NCBI GenBank assembly: GCA_029953675.1
Contig: JAMWBK010000009.1
Location: forward strand, 1,240,001 to 1,304,000
Source: Rhodosorus marinus
Lineage: Eukaryota; Rhodophyta; Stylonematophyceae; Stylonematales; Stylonemataceae
Direction of reading: 5' to 3'
Length of the DNA: 64,000 bases
The notes under the pieces are model-generated. The model had not been told where the DNA came from. It saw only the letters and a program-made list of their open reading frames with translations, and made no database searches. Both the position numbers and the translations under genes were made by a program. This document shows, piece by piece, positions 45,296 to 54,930 of the stretch (positions are counted from its first letter, which is position 1; each line of letters opens with the position of its first letter).

Positions 45296-47012
45296 ATGAT
45301 TGCCCCTGCGGAGCAAGAAGGTCATCGGAGAGGAATGGTCTCCGTAACCGAGCGTGGGACTCAGACAGAGGAGCGATATGAAGCAGGAACGATCATTGAT
45401 CGGAAGCGTCGCGCACGGAAGAGGAAGCTCTTCGTGGATAAAATTGCAGAGGAGATGACTGCTTCGACAGATTATCCGCAGTTGGATGGGATCGAGTTCA
45501 AACGAGCTGACAGATTGTCCTCTCCAAAGCGAAAACGACTTCTGGAAGAGAAAATCAAGCCAATTGAGGAGCTCACTTTCGACGACATTAAAAAGTACAA
45601 CAGAAACCAGCTTCGAGCTTACTGCTCTGTTTACGGTGCGGAAAGCCTTCGATCTAGTTGTCGACGTACGCCGGGACTTTCGTGGTCTGTGAACCTAACC
45701 AGTGCTTCAGTCTTCGGTATTATTTGTAGGAGTGAAACGTAAGAGTAAGGGCGAAATGGAATACGACCTGGCGAAGTACGTTCAGCTTTTTCATCCTGAT
45801 GATGTTGACTATCAGTTGAACAAGTTTCAACAAAGAAAGTACGCTGGTGTCGCGCGAGGAAGAGGGACATCGGAGAACTGCCTTGGTGGTGCTCTGCACA
45901 ATCAAGATACACGACCAAATCGGCCATTGCAAGAAGAACACCAAAGTCAAACAATAAGGGTTAATGTGGAGCAAGTAATGGGCGGGGACCAGCACTTACA
46001 GATGTCCCAGAACATACAGCATTCTGGCAACCAGGTCCCGTCAAATGAGCAACTGCATCAGCTGAACGTTGCTGAACACTCAATGCGAGTTCCTGACCAC
46101 CAGATTCCGCAGGAAGGGCACCACTTGGGACAAAACGCACAGCTTCAGCAAGCGCACCCGCTCTCTCAAGGTCATCGCATGGCGCATCATCCCATGGACC
46201 AGCATCAAATGTCGAACACGCAACAATTGCCGAATGGGGACGACTTGCCGAACGGTCAGCACATGCCGAGCGGGCAGCACATGGCGGACCGGGAGCACAT
46301 GTCGAGAGGGCGGCATATGTCGAGCGAGCAGCATCTTTCGAATGGGCAACATATACCGAACGAGCAGCATATTTCGACTGGGCAACATATACCGAACGAG
46401 CAGCATATCTCGAATGGGCAACATATACCGAACGAGCAGCACATCAATCAGCCACAACACATACCAAGCGAGCAGCACATCAATCAGCCACAACACATAC
46501 CGAGCGAGCAGCATATTAACCAGCCGCAGCACATCAACCCGCCTCAGCATATGCCAAACGAGCAGCACATCAACCCGCCTCAGCACATGCGAACTGAGCC
46601 GCACATTAACCCAGGGCAGCATTTGCCCAACGAGGAACACATGAATCCACCCGAGCATATGCAAACCGATCAGCGAATGACTTCGTCGCAGCATATGGAA
46701 CCGAACCAGCACAGCCAACAGGAACACGGGATGCCTGTCGAACATCAAGTGCTTGCATCTCAATCGAATCACTTCGAGGGAAACGAAATGCCGCAGCAAT
46801 CGGCGGCGGTCACACACAACCAAATGAGCAACGCCGGCACCAGTGACCTTCCTCCTTATCAGGAGGGGGCTGTGCATACGCAAGAAGGTCATCCTCACGT
46901 TCAAGCGCTAGCTGGGGGGCTTGAGCATGGGGTCGAGGTTCAAGGTAGAGGTCATGATGGAAACGGGAACGTTACGGTGTCCGCAGAATTCGTCGAGGGA
47001 CCTGTTCTGTGA
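45296..47012 (+). CDS. SAP-like domain protein with His/Gln-rich dodecapeptide repeats
   Basis: Exons 45296-45635 and 45730-47012 join in frame to 540 residues. The N-terminal 115 residues are basic (RKRRARKRKLF, SSPKRKRLLEEK), with nuclear-localisation-like clusters. Residues about 95-145 form a helix-extended-loop-helix segment (ELTFDDIKKYNRNQLRAYCS, VYGVKRKSKGEMEYDLAKYV), like SAP/HeH DNA-binding domains, split by the intron. From about residue 300 the protein is a tandem repeat of roughly 12 residues, consensus QHIPNEQHINQP, with His in every half-unit, over about 155 residues. Flanks are also Gln, His, Asn and Met-rich. It is probably a nuclear chromatin or RNA-associated protein with a large disordered, possibly metal-binding or condensate-forming tail. 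I do not recognise an orthologue. Confidence 0.82.
46253..46718 (+). repeat. Coding tandem repeat, 36-bp period
   Basis: Units of 36 bp, often halved to 18 bp, built on cagcacat(a/c) and encoding QH(I/M)xxEQHIxxx. Central units at about 46335-46500 are nearly identical; outer ones are degenerate. All length variation is in multiples of 18 bp, so frame is kept. Confidence 0.9.
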
Positions 47013-47309
47013 TGCCACTAAGTGAAGTTCCTGCAACAGGTGGAGAGCTTCGCAGCTAATAACTGGGAACGGACTTGGTGGAGAGGTTCTCTGCATCCTC
47101 GAAATGCGCGCAACCACCGCGCGTCACAGACGTCGAACAGAGAGTGTACGCGCTGCTGTGATCTGCCACATCAATTGGAATTGTAATGTACAAAGAAACA
47201 AGACATACGAAAGGAAGCAAATGCAACGCCAAAGTTGCTACTATGTGATCTGCCTGACCTTGATTCCAGCAACTTGGATGGCTAGTACTGAAAAGACCAT
47301 CTGCGTTTC

Positions 47310-47753
47310 ATGGACAACAGTGCACTTCATGATAGACAGCGACCGTACGAGAGGGACGTATTGAATCAGTGCTTCATTCGTGGTCATACCCCTCGTACAG
47401 ACAGGATTGATGTCTGCGCTATATATATTAAAAGATCTCTACAAGCAAAAAACCTTGCAGTCTCAAGTTTTCAAAGCACGCTCAACAGGACCCGCTCTGA
47501 AGAGTTGGTCCCCACCTCCTTTGTGTGGCTAGCCATTCTACGGGAACTGTTCGGCCAGCAGCGTCTTATCTGTCCATATCGTTCGGACAGAAGTTCTAGT
47601 TCAATGGCTTTAAGGGGCTTCATCATGAGATATAGATCTGAGAATGGGTTGCCTCCCTCTGACGAGTTTAAGAGAGATCGGGACACCAGTATAGAAGACT
47701 GGGCCAGCCGCCGTAGTGGGCATAGCACTTGGGGAATACTGAAGGATCGGTGA
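47310..47753 (+). CDS. Unrecognised ORF, 147 codons
   Basis: Plus-strand frame ending 48 bp before the dehydrogenase ATG, with a fairly balanced composition (SFVWLAILRELFGQQRLICP). It might be a small gene or part of the upstream spacer. A longer antisense frame (47471-47998) covers the same bases. No domain is recognised. Confidence 0.22.
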   Translation: MDNSALHDRQRPYERDVLNQCFIRGHTPRTDRIDVCAIYIKRSLQAKNLAVSSFQSTLNRTRSEELVPTSFVWLAILRELFGQQRLICPYRSDRSSSSMALRGFIMRYRSENGLPPSDEFKRDRDTSIEDWASRRSGHSTWGILKDR

Positions 47754-47801
47754 GAAGCACCTTGCTCTATCATTTCGTGGAAAAAGGGTACATCAATCGA
47801 A

Positions 47802-48850
47802 ATGGCGACTGCTGGATGCATTGGGTTCATCGGCATGGGTAGCATGGGAATGGCAATGGTCAAGCACCTTCTGGCTGAGAGTCTTGCCGAAGAGGTGATC
47901 GTCTGGAATCGCTCGCTTGAGAAGTGTGACGAAGTACGGAATCTCGGGGCCTCAGTGGCTAGCAGTCTGCACGATCTGGTATCAGCGTTCGTATCCAAGC
48001 GTTCCGATGCGATAGCTTCATCGTCTGTGCATCTTATGTTGACGGGTGATGAAGCTACCCTGTCGGTCGTGAAGGAATTAACAAACCTCGGACTTACTGA
48101 TACGTCGATTATCAGTCATGCTTCCACGTCGCCAGAACCTACCAAGGAATGTGCAGAGCTCTGTGAAAACTCCGGAAACACGTTTGTTTGTGCGCCCGTC
48201 ACAGGTCGGCCGCCGGCTGCTCTTTCTGGTCAGCTGATTATCTGGGCAAGCAGCAACTCAACGAGTGCCTCTGCGCTAAGACTAGCAGAGGCGAACGTCC
48301 TCAAGAACATGGGCAGAAGTGTTCATACCATCTCAGATTCCGACGTCACCAAGGCCTCCGCTTATAAATTGATCACAAACTTTCTGCTGTACGCATCGGG
48401 AGAGATGTTTGCTGAGACCGCCGTGATGTTGGAGAGCAACGGTATAGAACGCTCTTCTCTTCAGGTGGGATCTTCTGATGAGCTGATAAAAAACAGAACA
48501 GGAAGCCCCTGTTAACTCTAAAAGCAGCAACAGCGGGATGACAAGAAAACTTTTGGTTTATTGTTTTACAGTTTTTCATGGACGAACTAGTACAAGGATC
48601 CATATTCCACCAGTATGGCACCAGAATAGCAAAGGAAGACTACTCCGAAGGTTCTGGTGCACCATTGCGCATTGCTGTAAAGGACCTACACCTGATTAAG
48701 CAGATGGCCGGTGGTGCTTTTACGCCATCCCTGGATGCTACGGTAAGGAACATGAGCGAGGCTCAAAACCGTGAAGGAGGGAACCTTGATTGGTGTGCCA
48801 TCGCCCAGGAAGTAAAGCGTCAGAGTTCGGAGGAGGGAAACCCTTCATAA
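47802..48850 (+). CDS. Beta-hydroxyacid dehydrogenase (3-hydroxyisobutyrate dehydrogenase/GLYR-like)
   Basis: NAD(P)-dependent oxidoreductase of 313 residues from exons 47802-48464 and 48572-48850. The Rossmann motif GFIGMGSMGMAMVKHLL is at the start, followed by VIVWNRS. The substrate region ISHASTSPEPT corresponds to the family's DxSTxxP loop. The usual GG of the next signature (APVSGG) is replaced: the protein has APVTGRPPAALSGQL, closer to glyoxylate reductase-like members. The catalytic Lys is in KASAYKLITNFLLYASGEMF. The C-terminal all-helical domain begins FFMDELVQGSIF and ends with QEVKRQSSEEGNPS. Likely substrates are small beta-hydroxyacids or semialdehydes. No targeting peptide is seen, so it is probably cytosolic. 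Confidence 0.9.
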
Positions 48851-48859
48851 GCCTCCTTT

Positions 48860-50104
48860 TTAGAAGCTGGTAGCGAACCCTTTCCGCCAAGGCTGTTCAA
48901 GGTACTCTTTTCCTTGCATTTCGAGCAGCCTTGAGACGGTTCGCCCAGCAGCGAAGATTTCGTCACTGGCTTTAGGATTGTCTGGTGTTACGCCTTCGTT
49001 ATCCAGAAGGTTCTGTGGCGTTTCATTCGCGCTGCAGAAGAGCTTGACTCTGTGCTCATACATTTCGTCAACGAGGGTGATGAACCTCCGCGAGACGTTT
49101 CGGTCGGAGATAAGTTTGAGCTTCGGGATACCCACAACGAAGATCGTGTGAAAGTTCTCGCAAAGAGCAATGAAGTCTGCTGCAGATAATGGCCTCTCAC
49201 AGAGTTCGTCAAAGTAAAAGAATGCTAGCCCTCCCTTGGTGGACTTGACAATGTGAAATTGTCTGCCAAGCACGTCTATGTATCGAGACACTACAGAGTC
49301 CGCTCCTTTGATCTGCATAAATTCCTGCTCAAGCCTCTGGTCGACATCTTCTGGATCTGAGCCCCGCACTTGAAACAGGTCTTCGCTAGGTGTGCCCAGC
49401 AGACGATAGTCTGTGCCAGATTCCATATTGTGGACTACACATCGCGATTTCAGCAGCTCGATGAACGGGAGGAAAAGACTCCTCTGGAGACCATTCTTGT
49501 ACAGCTCATCCGGTGGTCGATTGGAAGTCGCGAGCAGTACAAGTCCTCGGTCAAACAGGTTCTCAAACAATCTCCTCAGAACCATGGCATCCGCAATATC
49601 TGTAACCTGGAACTCGTCAATGAAAAACAGTTTTGCTTCGTTCGAAATCTGCTCTGCCACTACGTCCAGTGCGTCGACATTGGCGTCGCCGGAAGTCTTT
49701 GCGTGATACGCTCGTTGATGGAAATCATTCATAAATTCATGATAATGTTCTCTTCTCTTGCGTTCCACGTTAATCCGATCGAAGAGCATCTCCATCAGCA
49801 TCGTCTTCCCGCTGCCAACCCCGCCGTAAAGATAGAGGCCCTTCGGGGAGTCCTCAACTCTCGCATTCCCCTCCGCATCGGTCTTCAGGTTCCCAAAAAA
49901 ACTGCCCAAAGTCCACTTGCTTCCATTCGGCTCCTTTCCAACCGTCCCGTGGTAGTTGTTCTCCTTCAAGATACCCTTCCCGACACTCTCAATAACGTCC
50001 ACGGCCTTAACCTGCCACGGATCCTGCCGCAGTTTGCCATGGGCCAACATGGACCGATACGCTTCACCAATCGATAAGCATCTCATTACAGAGCTGTATC
50101 GCAT
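48860..50104 (-). CDS. AFG1/LACE1/ZapE family AAA-type ATPase
   Basis: 414 residues in a single exon. Walker A is [15 protein letters not shown], Walker B is [12 protein letters not shown], and [17 protein letters not shown] is the conserved block with the sensor residue. [11 protein letters not shown] near the N-terminus and [20 protein letters not shown] near the C-terminus complete the family signature. In yeast and animals, AFG1/LACE1 sits in mitochondria and helps clear respiratory-chain subunits; ZapE is the bacterial relative. The N-terminus ([20 protein letters not shown]) has Arg, Ser and no acidic residue until position 13, so mitochondrial import is plausible. Its stop lies only 9 bp from the stop of the convergent dehydrogenase gene. 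Confidence 0.95.
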   Translation of the reverse strand: MRYSSVMRCLSIGEAYRSMLAHGKLRQDPWQVKAVDVIESVGKGILKENNYHGTVGKEPNGSKWTLGSFFGNLKTDAEGNARVEDSPKGLYLYGGVGSGKTMLMEMLFDRINVERKRREHYHEFMNDFHQRAYHAKTSGDANVDALDVVAEQISNEAKLFFIDEFQVTDIADAMVLRRLFENLFDRGLVLLATSNRPPDELYKNGLQRSLFLPFIELLKSRCVVHNMESGTDYRLLGTPSEDLFQVRGSDPEDVDQRLEQEFMQIKGADSVVSRYIDVLGRQFHIVKSTKGGLAFFYFDELCERPLSAADFIALCENFHTIFVVGIPKLKLISDRNVSRRFITLVDEMYEHRVKLFCSANETPQNLLDNEGVTPDNPKASDEIFAAGRTVSRLLEMQGKEYLEQPWRKGFATSF

Positions 50105-50460
50105 TTTATTACGTACGAGTGTATGTTCTCTACATAGCAGCGATCTAATAGCCCCTCACGCGATTGTCCATACCAACCGGCAACTCTGATAAAAACCCTA
50201 GGCTCTGCCCCAACGAGAGCAAATCAAACCACTGACTCCTGATGCCCAAATCACATTAGAAATTGGTTGGAAACTTTAAAACAAACACGGATAGTTGCAG
50301 AAACTACTAAACAAAAATTTAAGAGGAAACCAAATGTGCTTCCCAAGCTCATCACATCTGTCTTCCCCTTCCCCACCAACCGATCCACTTCTTATTGCTT
50401 GAAGGCACCTCATCTACTCGATTCGGGATCGACGGGCTCCTCCCCACGTCATCTAAATTC
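50105..50460 (-). promoter_or_regulatory. G/T-rich leader of the AFG1 gene, then AT-rich spacer
   Basis: C/A-rich on the + strand from the ATG at 50104 outward to about 50460; beyond that 50470-50700 is AT-rich with no gene. Confidence 0.35.
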
Positions 50461-50836
50461 TTACGAATTACCACTAAGACCATATCTATCTAAATTATTA
50501 ATTATTACAGAGTAATAATTTATGACTCGTTATTTTTTTTTAAAGATATCGCGGAAGTTAATGAGGTAATGTATAATAGAAATAAGTATCAAATATTTGT
50601 TCAGATATTGTTATCATTTTTTGTTATTAATAGAAGAGTTTTAGAGTTTGGGGGAAATTGTTCATTTTCATTCTATTTATAGCAAAAAAATTCTTCTTGT
50701 GGTCGCTGGGTTTCAGCTGAGGAATTGGGATCTGGACAAAGTGTCGGGGGGTTGCTAGCCCGGGGGTTGCTTGGGGGTGACCGGTTTTGGCGGCGGGCTT
50801 TTGGGAGAAGTGTACTGAAGTGACCGGGATTTGGGG

Positions 50837-51055
50837 TCACTCGAAGTCTGGAATACGCAAAGTTTCAAACGACGATGGTAAATAATCCCTTGTCCGCTTT
50901 TTTTCTTCGAATACCTGGTGGTAGAGTGATAATCGTTCTTTCTTAACCGCCTTCTGGATTGAATCGGGCTCTTCTCCGTTGGCTGGGCGGGCGGAAGGTT
51001 GCTCGCGGTGCGTGGCAGCAGACAACAAACTCTGCCGCGGAACAAAGGATGCCAT
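50837..51055 (-). CDS. Small protein, or C-terminal exon, of unknown function
   Basis: A 72-codon frame starting MASFVPRQSLLSAATHREQP and ending with a charged helix (IQKAVKKERLSLYHQVFEEK) and LPSSFETLRIPDFE. The composition is coding-like. The C/A-rich + strand at 51700-52130 suggests a minus-strand gene starting further upstream, with this as the last exon; a frame at 51297-51563 might belong to it. I found no decisive join and recognise no family. Confidence 0.35.
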   Translation of the reverse strand: MASFVPRQSLLSAATHREQPSARPANGEEPDSIQKAVKKERLSLYHQVFEEKKRTRDYLPSSFETLRIPDFE

Positions 51056-51059
51056 CACG

Positions 51060-52269
51060 GTGAGAAATAGCTGACCAGGTTTGGCTCCAGTAGGGCTCAG
51101 AGGAAATCAACCGGTTCAAGCAAACTCTGGAATTCAGATATTCCCAGGAGTGAGATGTTATCTGCATGGTTTAACCGAAACGCTCATTGTGTACTAGACA
51201 CTAGCGAAAGTGATGGAATATGCAGTATGAACGAGTTCATTGGTCTAAGGCTTTGCGAAGGAGTGAGGCATCCACCGTAAAAAAGGACGCTTCCATTCAT
51301 CGCGGGGGATTAGCCCTCCCCGGCACAGGACTTTTCCGAATTGCTTCAGTACTCATCCAAGAGAGGGATACCCAGCCTAGCATAAAGAAATATATTCTAC
51401 AAAGACAACGCGGAGGCAAGAGCAGATCCAAAGATGCTTCCTCGCCATACCTCTCTCGGCAGGTATGGAAAACAGATAGCCCAACGTCCCGCTTCCCTGG
51501 ATCACAGAAAGCTCTGTCAAACTGAATCTTCAGCAACAAGTACAACAAGGCATAGCAAGACAATCAACAACAGCTATCGACTAGACAGGCTCCGCAAAAA
51601 AAACACTGGTTTTCTTCCACTTGACATCCGCTTTACTCAGCAAACAGATCTGCGCATAAATACATAACACAATCACAGATGGTCTAGTCTGCACTACTGA
51701 TCAATCCGAACACCCGGAAGCACGACGAACGCACAGCAAAGGGGAGGCTACATCCTACAACTAAAGCACACAAACAAAACAAAGCCAAACCTTCTTACCT
51801 AACCCTCACAAAATTCATGAAACGTCTTCAACAGCCCACAAAACTACACTAACCACAACCTCAAACAAAACTCAACTCTCACAAAAAAAAAAGCACACTC
51901 ACACAAAACCCGAAGGGAAACCAAAACGAAACAAAAATAACACACACACTAAACAGATCACATCGGACTAAACGAAAACTAAAACGAAGAATAAGTGCCC
52001 TCCCAACACATCATCTCCCTCCCTTCCATCCACTCGTCCGATCTAATTAGCAGCTTAAATACCCTCTCAACGCCCCCCTCGTCGTCGCCCCAAACCCGCC
52101 AAAAGAAAAGAGACCGACCGCGACCAAAAATGACTGAGGACAAGCTGTCTCAGAACAAAAAAATTCCCGCCAAAAATATTTGACTGTATCAATCAATATT
52201 CTACAATTTACGCCAATTATGGTTCATAGATACATCCTGAATTATTGCACAAAAAAAAAAGGTTGTTTT
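51060..52269. other. Unassigned, with a C/A-rich tract
   Basis: 51700-52130 is almost free of G on the + strand (a minus-strand G/T-rich leader by analogy). Between it and 51060 frames occur on both strands without a recognised product. Confidence 0.4.
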
Positions 52270-52812
52270 GGATCGTGACTTGATAGAGTACGCTGAGGGG
52301 GGGGGTTTGGGGGGTTATGGATTTGTATTAAATTATCCTGGTTTTGGTCGAAATACGGGATTTTATGTAGTTTTGGAGGTATGATCGAATTTTTTTATGT
52401 ATACTTTTTTAGGGGTGTTTTTGGAGGAGGAAAAGATGGAGGGATGGGAGTTTTATGTCTTGATGGGTGAAGGCTGTTTTTGATGTATATGAAGAGTTGG
52501 GGATCAAGAGGGGGTTTGGGATTGGGGGCTGCCGGGGGGTTTGGTGGGGATGTTCGACTAGAGGAAGGAATCTGTTTTTGTTTTTTTTGGTGGGGAAGGA
52601 GTGTTAGGGAATAGTGGATGAGATCTTGAGGGCTTTATGTGGATGGAAGTTTTGAGTGAGGGGGTGAGATTTCGGGTGTTTCTGTTTTTCGGTGGGTGGG
52701 TGTGTGTGTGAGTTGTGGAGTGCCGGAGGTAGGGTTTTGCTTTGGGATCGACCGGCTAGCGTTGGGGGTTGGAGGCTTTTGTGTTGTTGTTGGAGAGGGA
52801 GAGGTGGCAACC
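52270..52812 (+). promoter_or_regulatory. G/T-rich leader of the dynein light chain gene
   Basis: More than 500 bp dominated by G and T on the coding strand, with G runs at 52300 and 52530, ending at the LC8 ATG (52813). Minus-strand frames inside (52604-52979) are artefacts of the skew. Confidence 0.5.
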
Positions 52813-53200
52813 ATGAGCGTGATTGATAAGTCAAAATGCGAGGTTAAAGCGGAGGATATTACCGAGGAGATGAAGGAGGATGCGTTCACGCTGGCAGTAG
52901 AGGTAAGTTTCAGAGAGTCCTTTTGTTTCGTATTTCTGGCCCTCGACGGGAGCTCTCTTGCTCTCATCGCTCTTCCCATCTGATCGGCCGTTGCTGTGTT
53001 TCAATGCGTAGGCGGTGGAGAGATTCACGATCGAGAAGGATATCGCTGCTTTCCTGAAGAGAGAGTTTGATAAAAAGCACCAACCGACATGGCACTGCGT
53101 AGTGGGGAAAAGCTTTGGCTCTTACGTTACTCATGAAACTCGAAGATTCATCTACTTCTACGTGGGAAATCTCGCTATTTTACTGTTTAAATCTGGATAA
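52813..53200 (+). CDS. DYNLL: Dynein light chain LC8
   Basis: Exons 52813-52902 and 53012-53200 give 92 residues, against about 89 for animal LC8. The whole family core is present: [60 protein letters not shown] and [19 protein letters not shown]8 is a homodimeric hub that binds short linear motifs in dynein intermediate chain and many other partners. Substitutions relative to animal LC8 are conservative. The first exon encodes a short, slightly longer N-terminus, [14 protein letters not shown]. The intron (109 nt) has GTAAGT and TAG ends. Confidence 0.97.
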
Positions 53201-53640
53201 AATTTTCGCGTGCAATTGGAACCGTTGTCAACTGGCTACAATGCCAAGCGGTCTAATGCATCGTCACGCTGACAGAATCCGTTCTCCGGAGTCCAGCAGG
53301 TCTAGTTTTGGGAAGAGCGCGTTTCTCTGCCGGATACCTTCTTGAGACTCCGTCTAATCTCTCTGCGGCCCTAGAGGGTCGCTGAAAAATCCTAATTACA
53401 AGACCGGCGCTGCTTTCAATATGAGCAGCCCTCGTCGGTGAGACTGTCTGACTGAAGCAAGAGACTAAACAAGAGAAATTCCAGATCGCTGCACTACCAC
53501 CAAGTCTCAATGAAGTTGGAAGCTTCGAATCCCTGCGCTCCCAAACACGGAGCGCAACCCGTAGATCGGACTGTACTGGATTCAAAAACTTGTTCAATAA
53601 TCTTGTGTAGCATCCTCCGTCATCTTCTGAGCTGCCGTAT

Positions 53641-54648
53641 TTAGAGGATGGCATGGTGGAGCAGTCCCTCTAATAGCGCGGTAGCACCTATGCTGCCTGT
53701 TTCGAAGATTCGTGGATCGGTATTGTCCTGAACGGCGTACGAACGAGAGCTTCAGTATTAATGCTGGCGCAACACACTGGACAGATTCTGTGGTTCCTGG
53801 CTTGGGGAAGTTTTGCTTACAGGAGTTTCAACTCCCGAGAGGATCAGGAGCGATTTCCCCTGCTTATCAACGTCCTCCATTATCAGACTATTCTTAACGC
53901 CGAATATCATCGTGTTCTCCTCAGTAATTTTTGTCATCTTCTGGATGAACCCTATCGCGTCCTTCATAGTCGCGCTGATGGGTAGAATCTGCAGTTTCTT
54001 CGCGTCCGAGTCCACTACCACCCGGCTTTTTAGGCCCATCTCCGTGAGCTTGGCTGAGACTTCCTCCTGAACTGCCGGCAGATTCTCAACATAAGTCTCT
54101 TTCGGATCATAGATCATTGGCTCTTCACTTGGGCTACCCTCTTTCTGTAGCTCCCGATCCGGCTTCAATTTCTCTGAGAAGAACTCGCTCATCACCCACT
54201 CCGTCGGCTTCCTGTCAAAGCTCTCGGTGCCGCTGAACAATTCGGCGTAATACGGATCCGGCGTCCTAGCGCAAGCACAGTCAAACAGTCAAACGAGAGA
54301 GACGAGGACACTCTGATGAGCTTGATGTGACAAGACCGTTTTGATGGTTTAGCATCAAGCGGAGGGAGCGTCTTCCGCCTCGACCATTGATGTTTGATCT
54401 TACGCGTATCCCGTTTGATAGATGTCCAGTCCGCTTCTGGTGACGAGGCAATCAACGCCGAGAGGGTACTTGGCCTCGTCCATATGCCTCATCGCACTCT
54501 TATGGCTTTGCTGTGTTGCGAAGACCAAGTAACAGCTCTGCTTGGCCTTCCTGTGCGTATCCACTCTGGCAAAGAAATCTTGCATCTCCGGATTAACGGC
54601 TCCCATCGCCTCTAGCTCCGCTACAACCAGCACGTCAGACGAAGTCAT
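53641..54648 (-). CDS. Sucrose-6-phosphate phosphatase-like HAD protein, probably non-catalytic
   Basis: Three exons (54404-54648, 53821-54265, 53641-53727) join in frame to 258 residues, the length of the S6PP domain. Fold landmarks align with sucrose phosphatase: DVLVVAELEAMGA (where DLDGT is expected), LVFATQQSHKSA (ATGRS), CLVTRSGLDIYQTG (ITSVGTEIY), DPYYAELFSG, LQILPISATMKDAIGFI (DVLPxxAxKG), MIFGVKNSLIMED (FGDSGND) and the C-terminus GATALLEGLLHHAIL (AxGIxEGLxHF). Both motif I aspartates are Glu and the motif IV GDSGND is GVKNSL, so phosphatase activity is unlikely. It may act as a sugar-phosphate binding or regulatory subunit, like the S6PP-like domain of plant sucrose-phosphate synthase. 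A longer N-terminal frame (to 54738) exists, but the Met at 54648 starts the domain. Confidence 0.82.
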
Positions 54649-54930
54649 CCAAATCCTCCGCCGCTGATGCCTGCACTGTCTCCTTCTAATCGAATTCGTA
54701 ACACCTCGTCCATACGATGAGACGAAAGCGGACTCCATTGCACTTCAAAAACCCCACCCACCCCACCCACCCTCTTCGACCACTTAAAGCTACTCAATCC
54801 AAACTCCACAAACTGCTCTCTTCGTTAGCTGGTTCAGTCTGTCTCCAACCTTACCAAAGAACAACAATCCAACCCGCCAAACCCCTCCGATCCCCACCAC
54901 CAAAGCTATCTTGCCCCCCTCGGTTTTGAT
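54649..54930 (-). promoter_or_regulatory. G/T-rich leader of the S6PP-like gene
   Basis: The + strand is C/A-rich (ccccacccaccccaccc near 54750-54770) directly upstream of the start, matching other minus-strand leaders. Confidence 0.45.

Noticed and set aside
46069-46644. 191-codon plus-strand frame rich in Ser, Thr and Arg
   Set aside because: Another frame of the same 36-bp repeat, overlapping the supported SAP-like exon.
46080-46904. 274-codon minus-strand frame with repeated MLLVRYMLP-like units
   Set aside because: It is the exact antisense of the QH repeat in the SAP-like gene; in-frame repeats keep stops out of other frames.
47471-47998. 175-codon minus-strand frame
   Set aside because: It overlaps the start of the well-supported dehydrogenase gene on the opposite strand and has no domain.
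52604-52979. Minus-strand frames of 76 and 114 codons upstream of LC8
   Set aside because: They lie in the G/T-rich leader, and their Thr/Pro/Ser content reflects strand skew.
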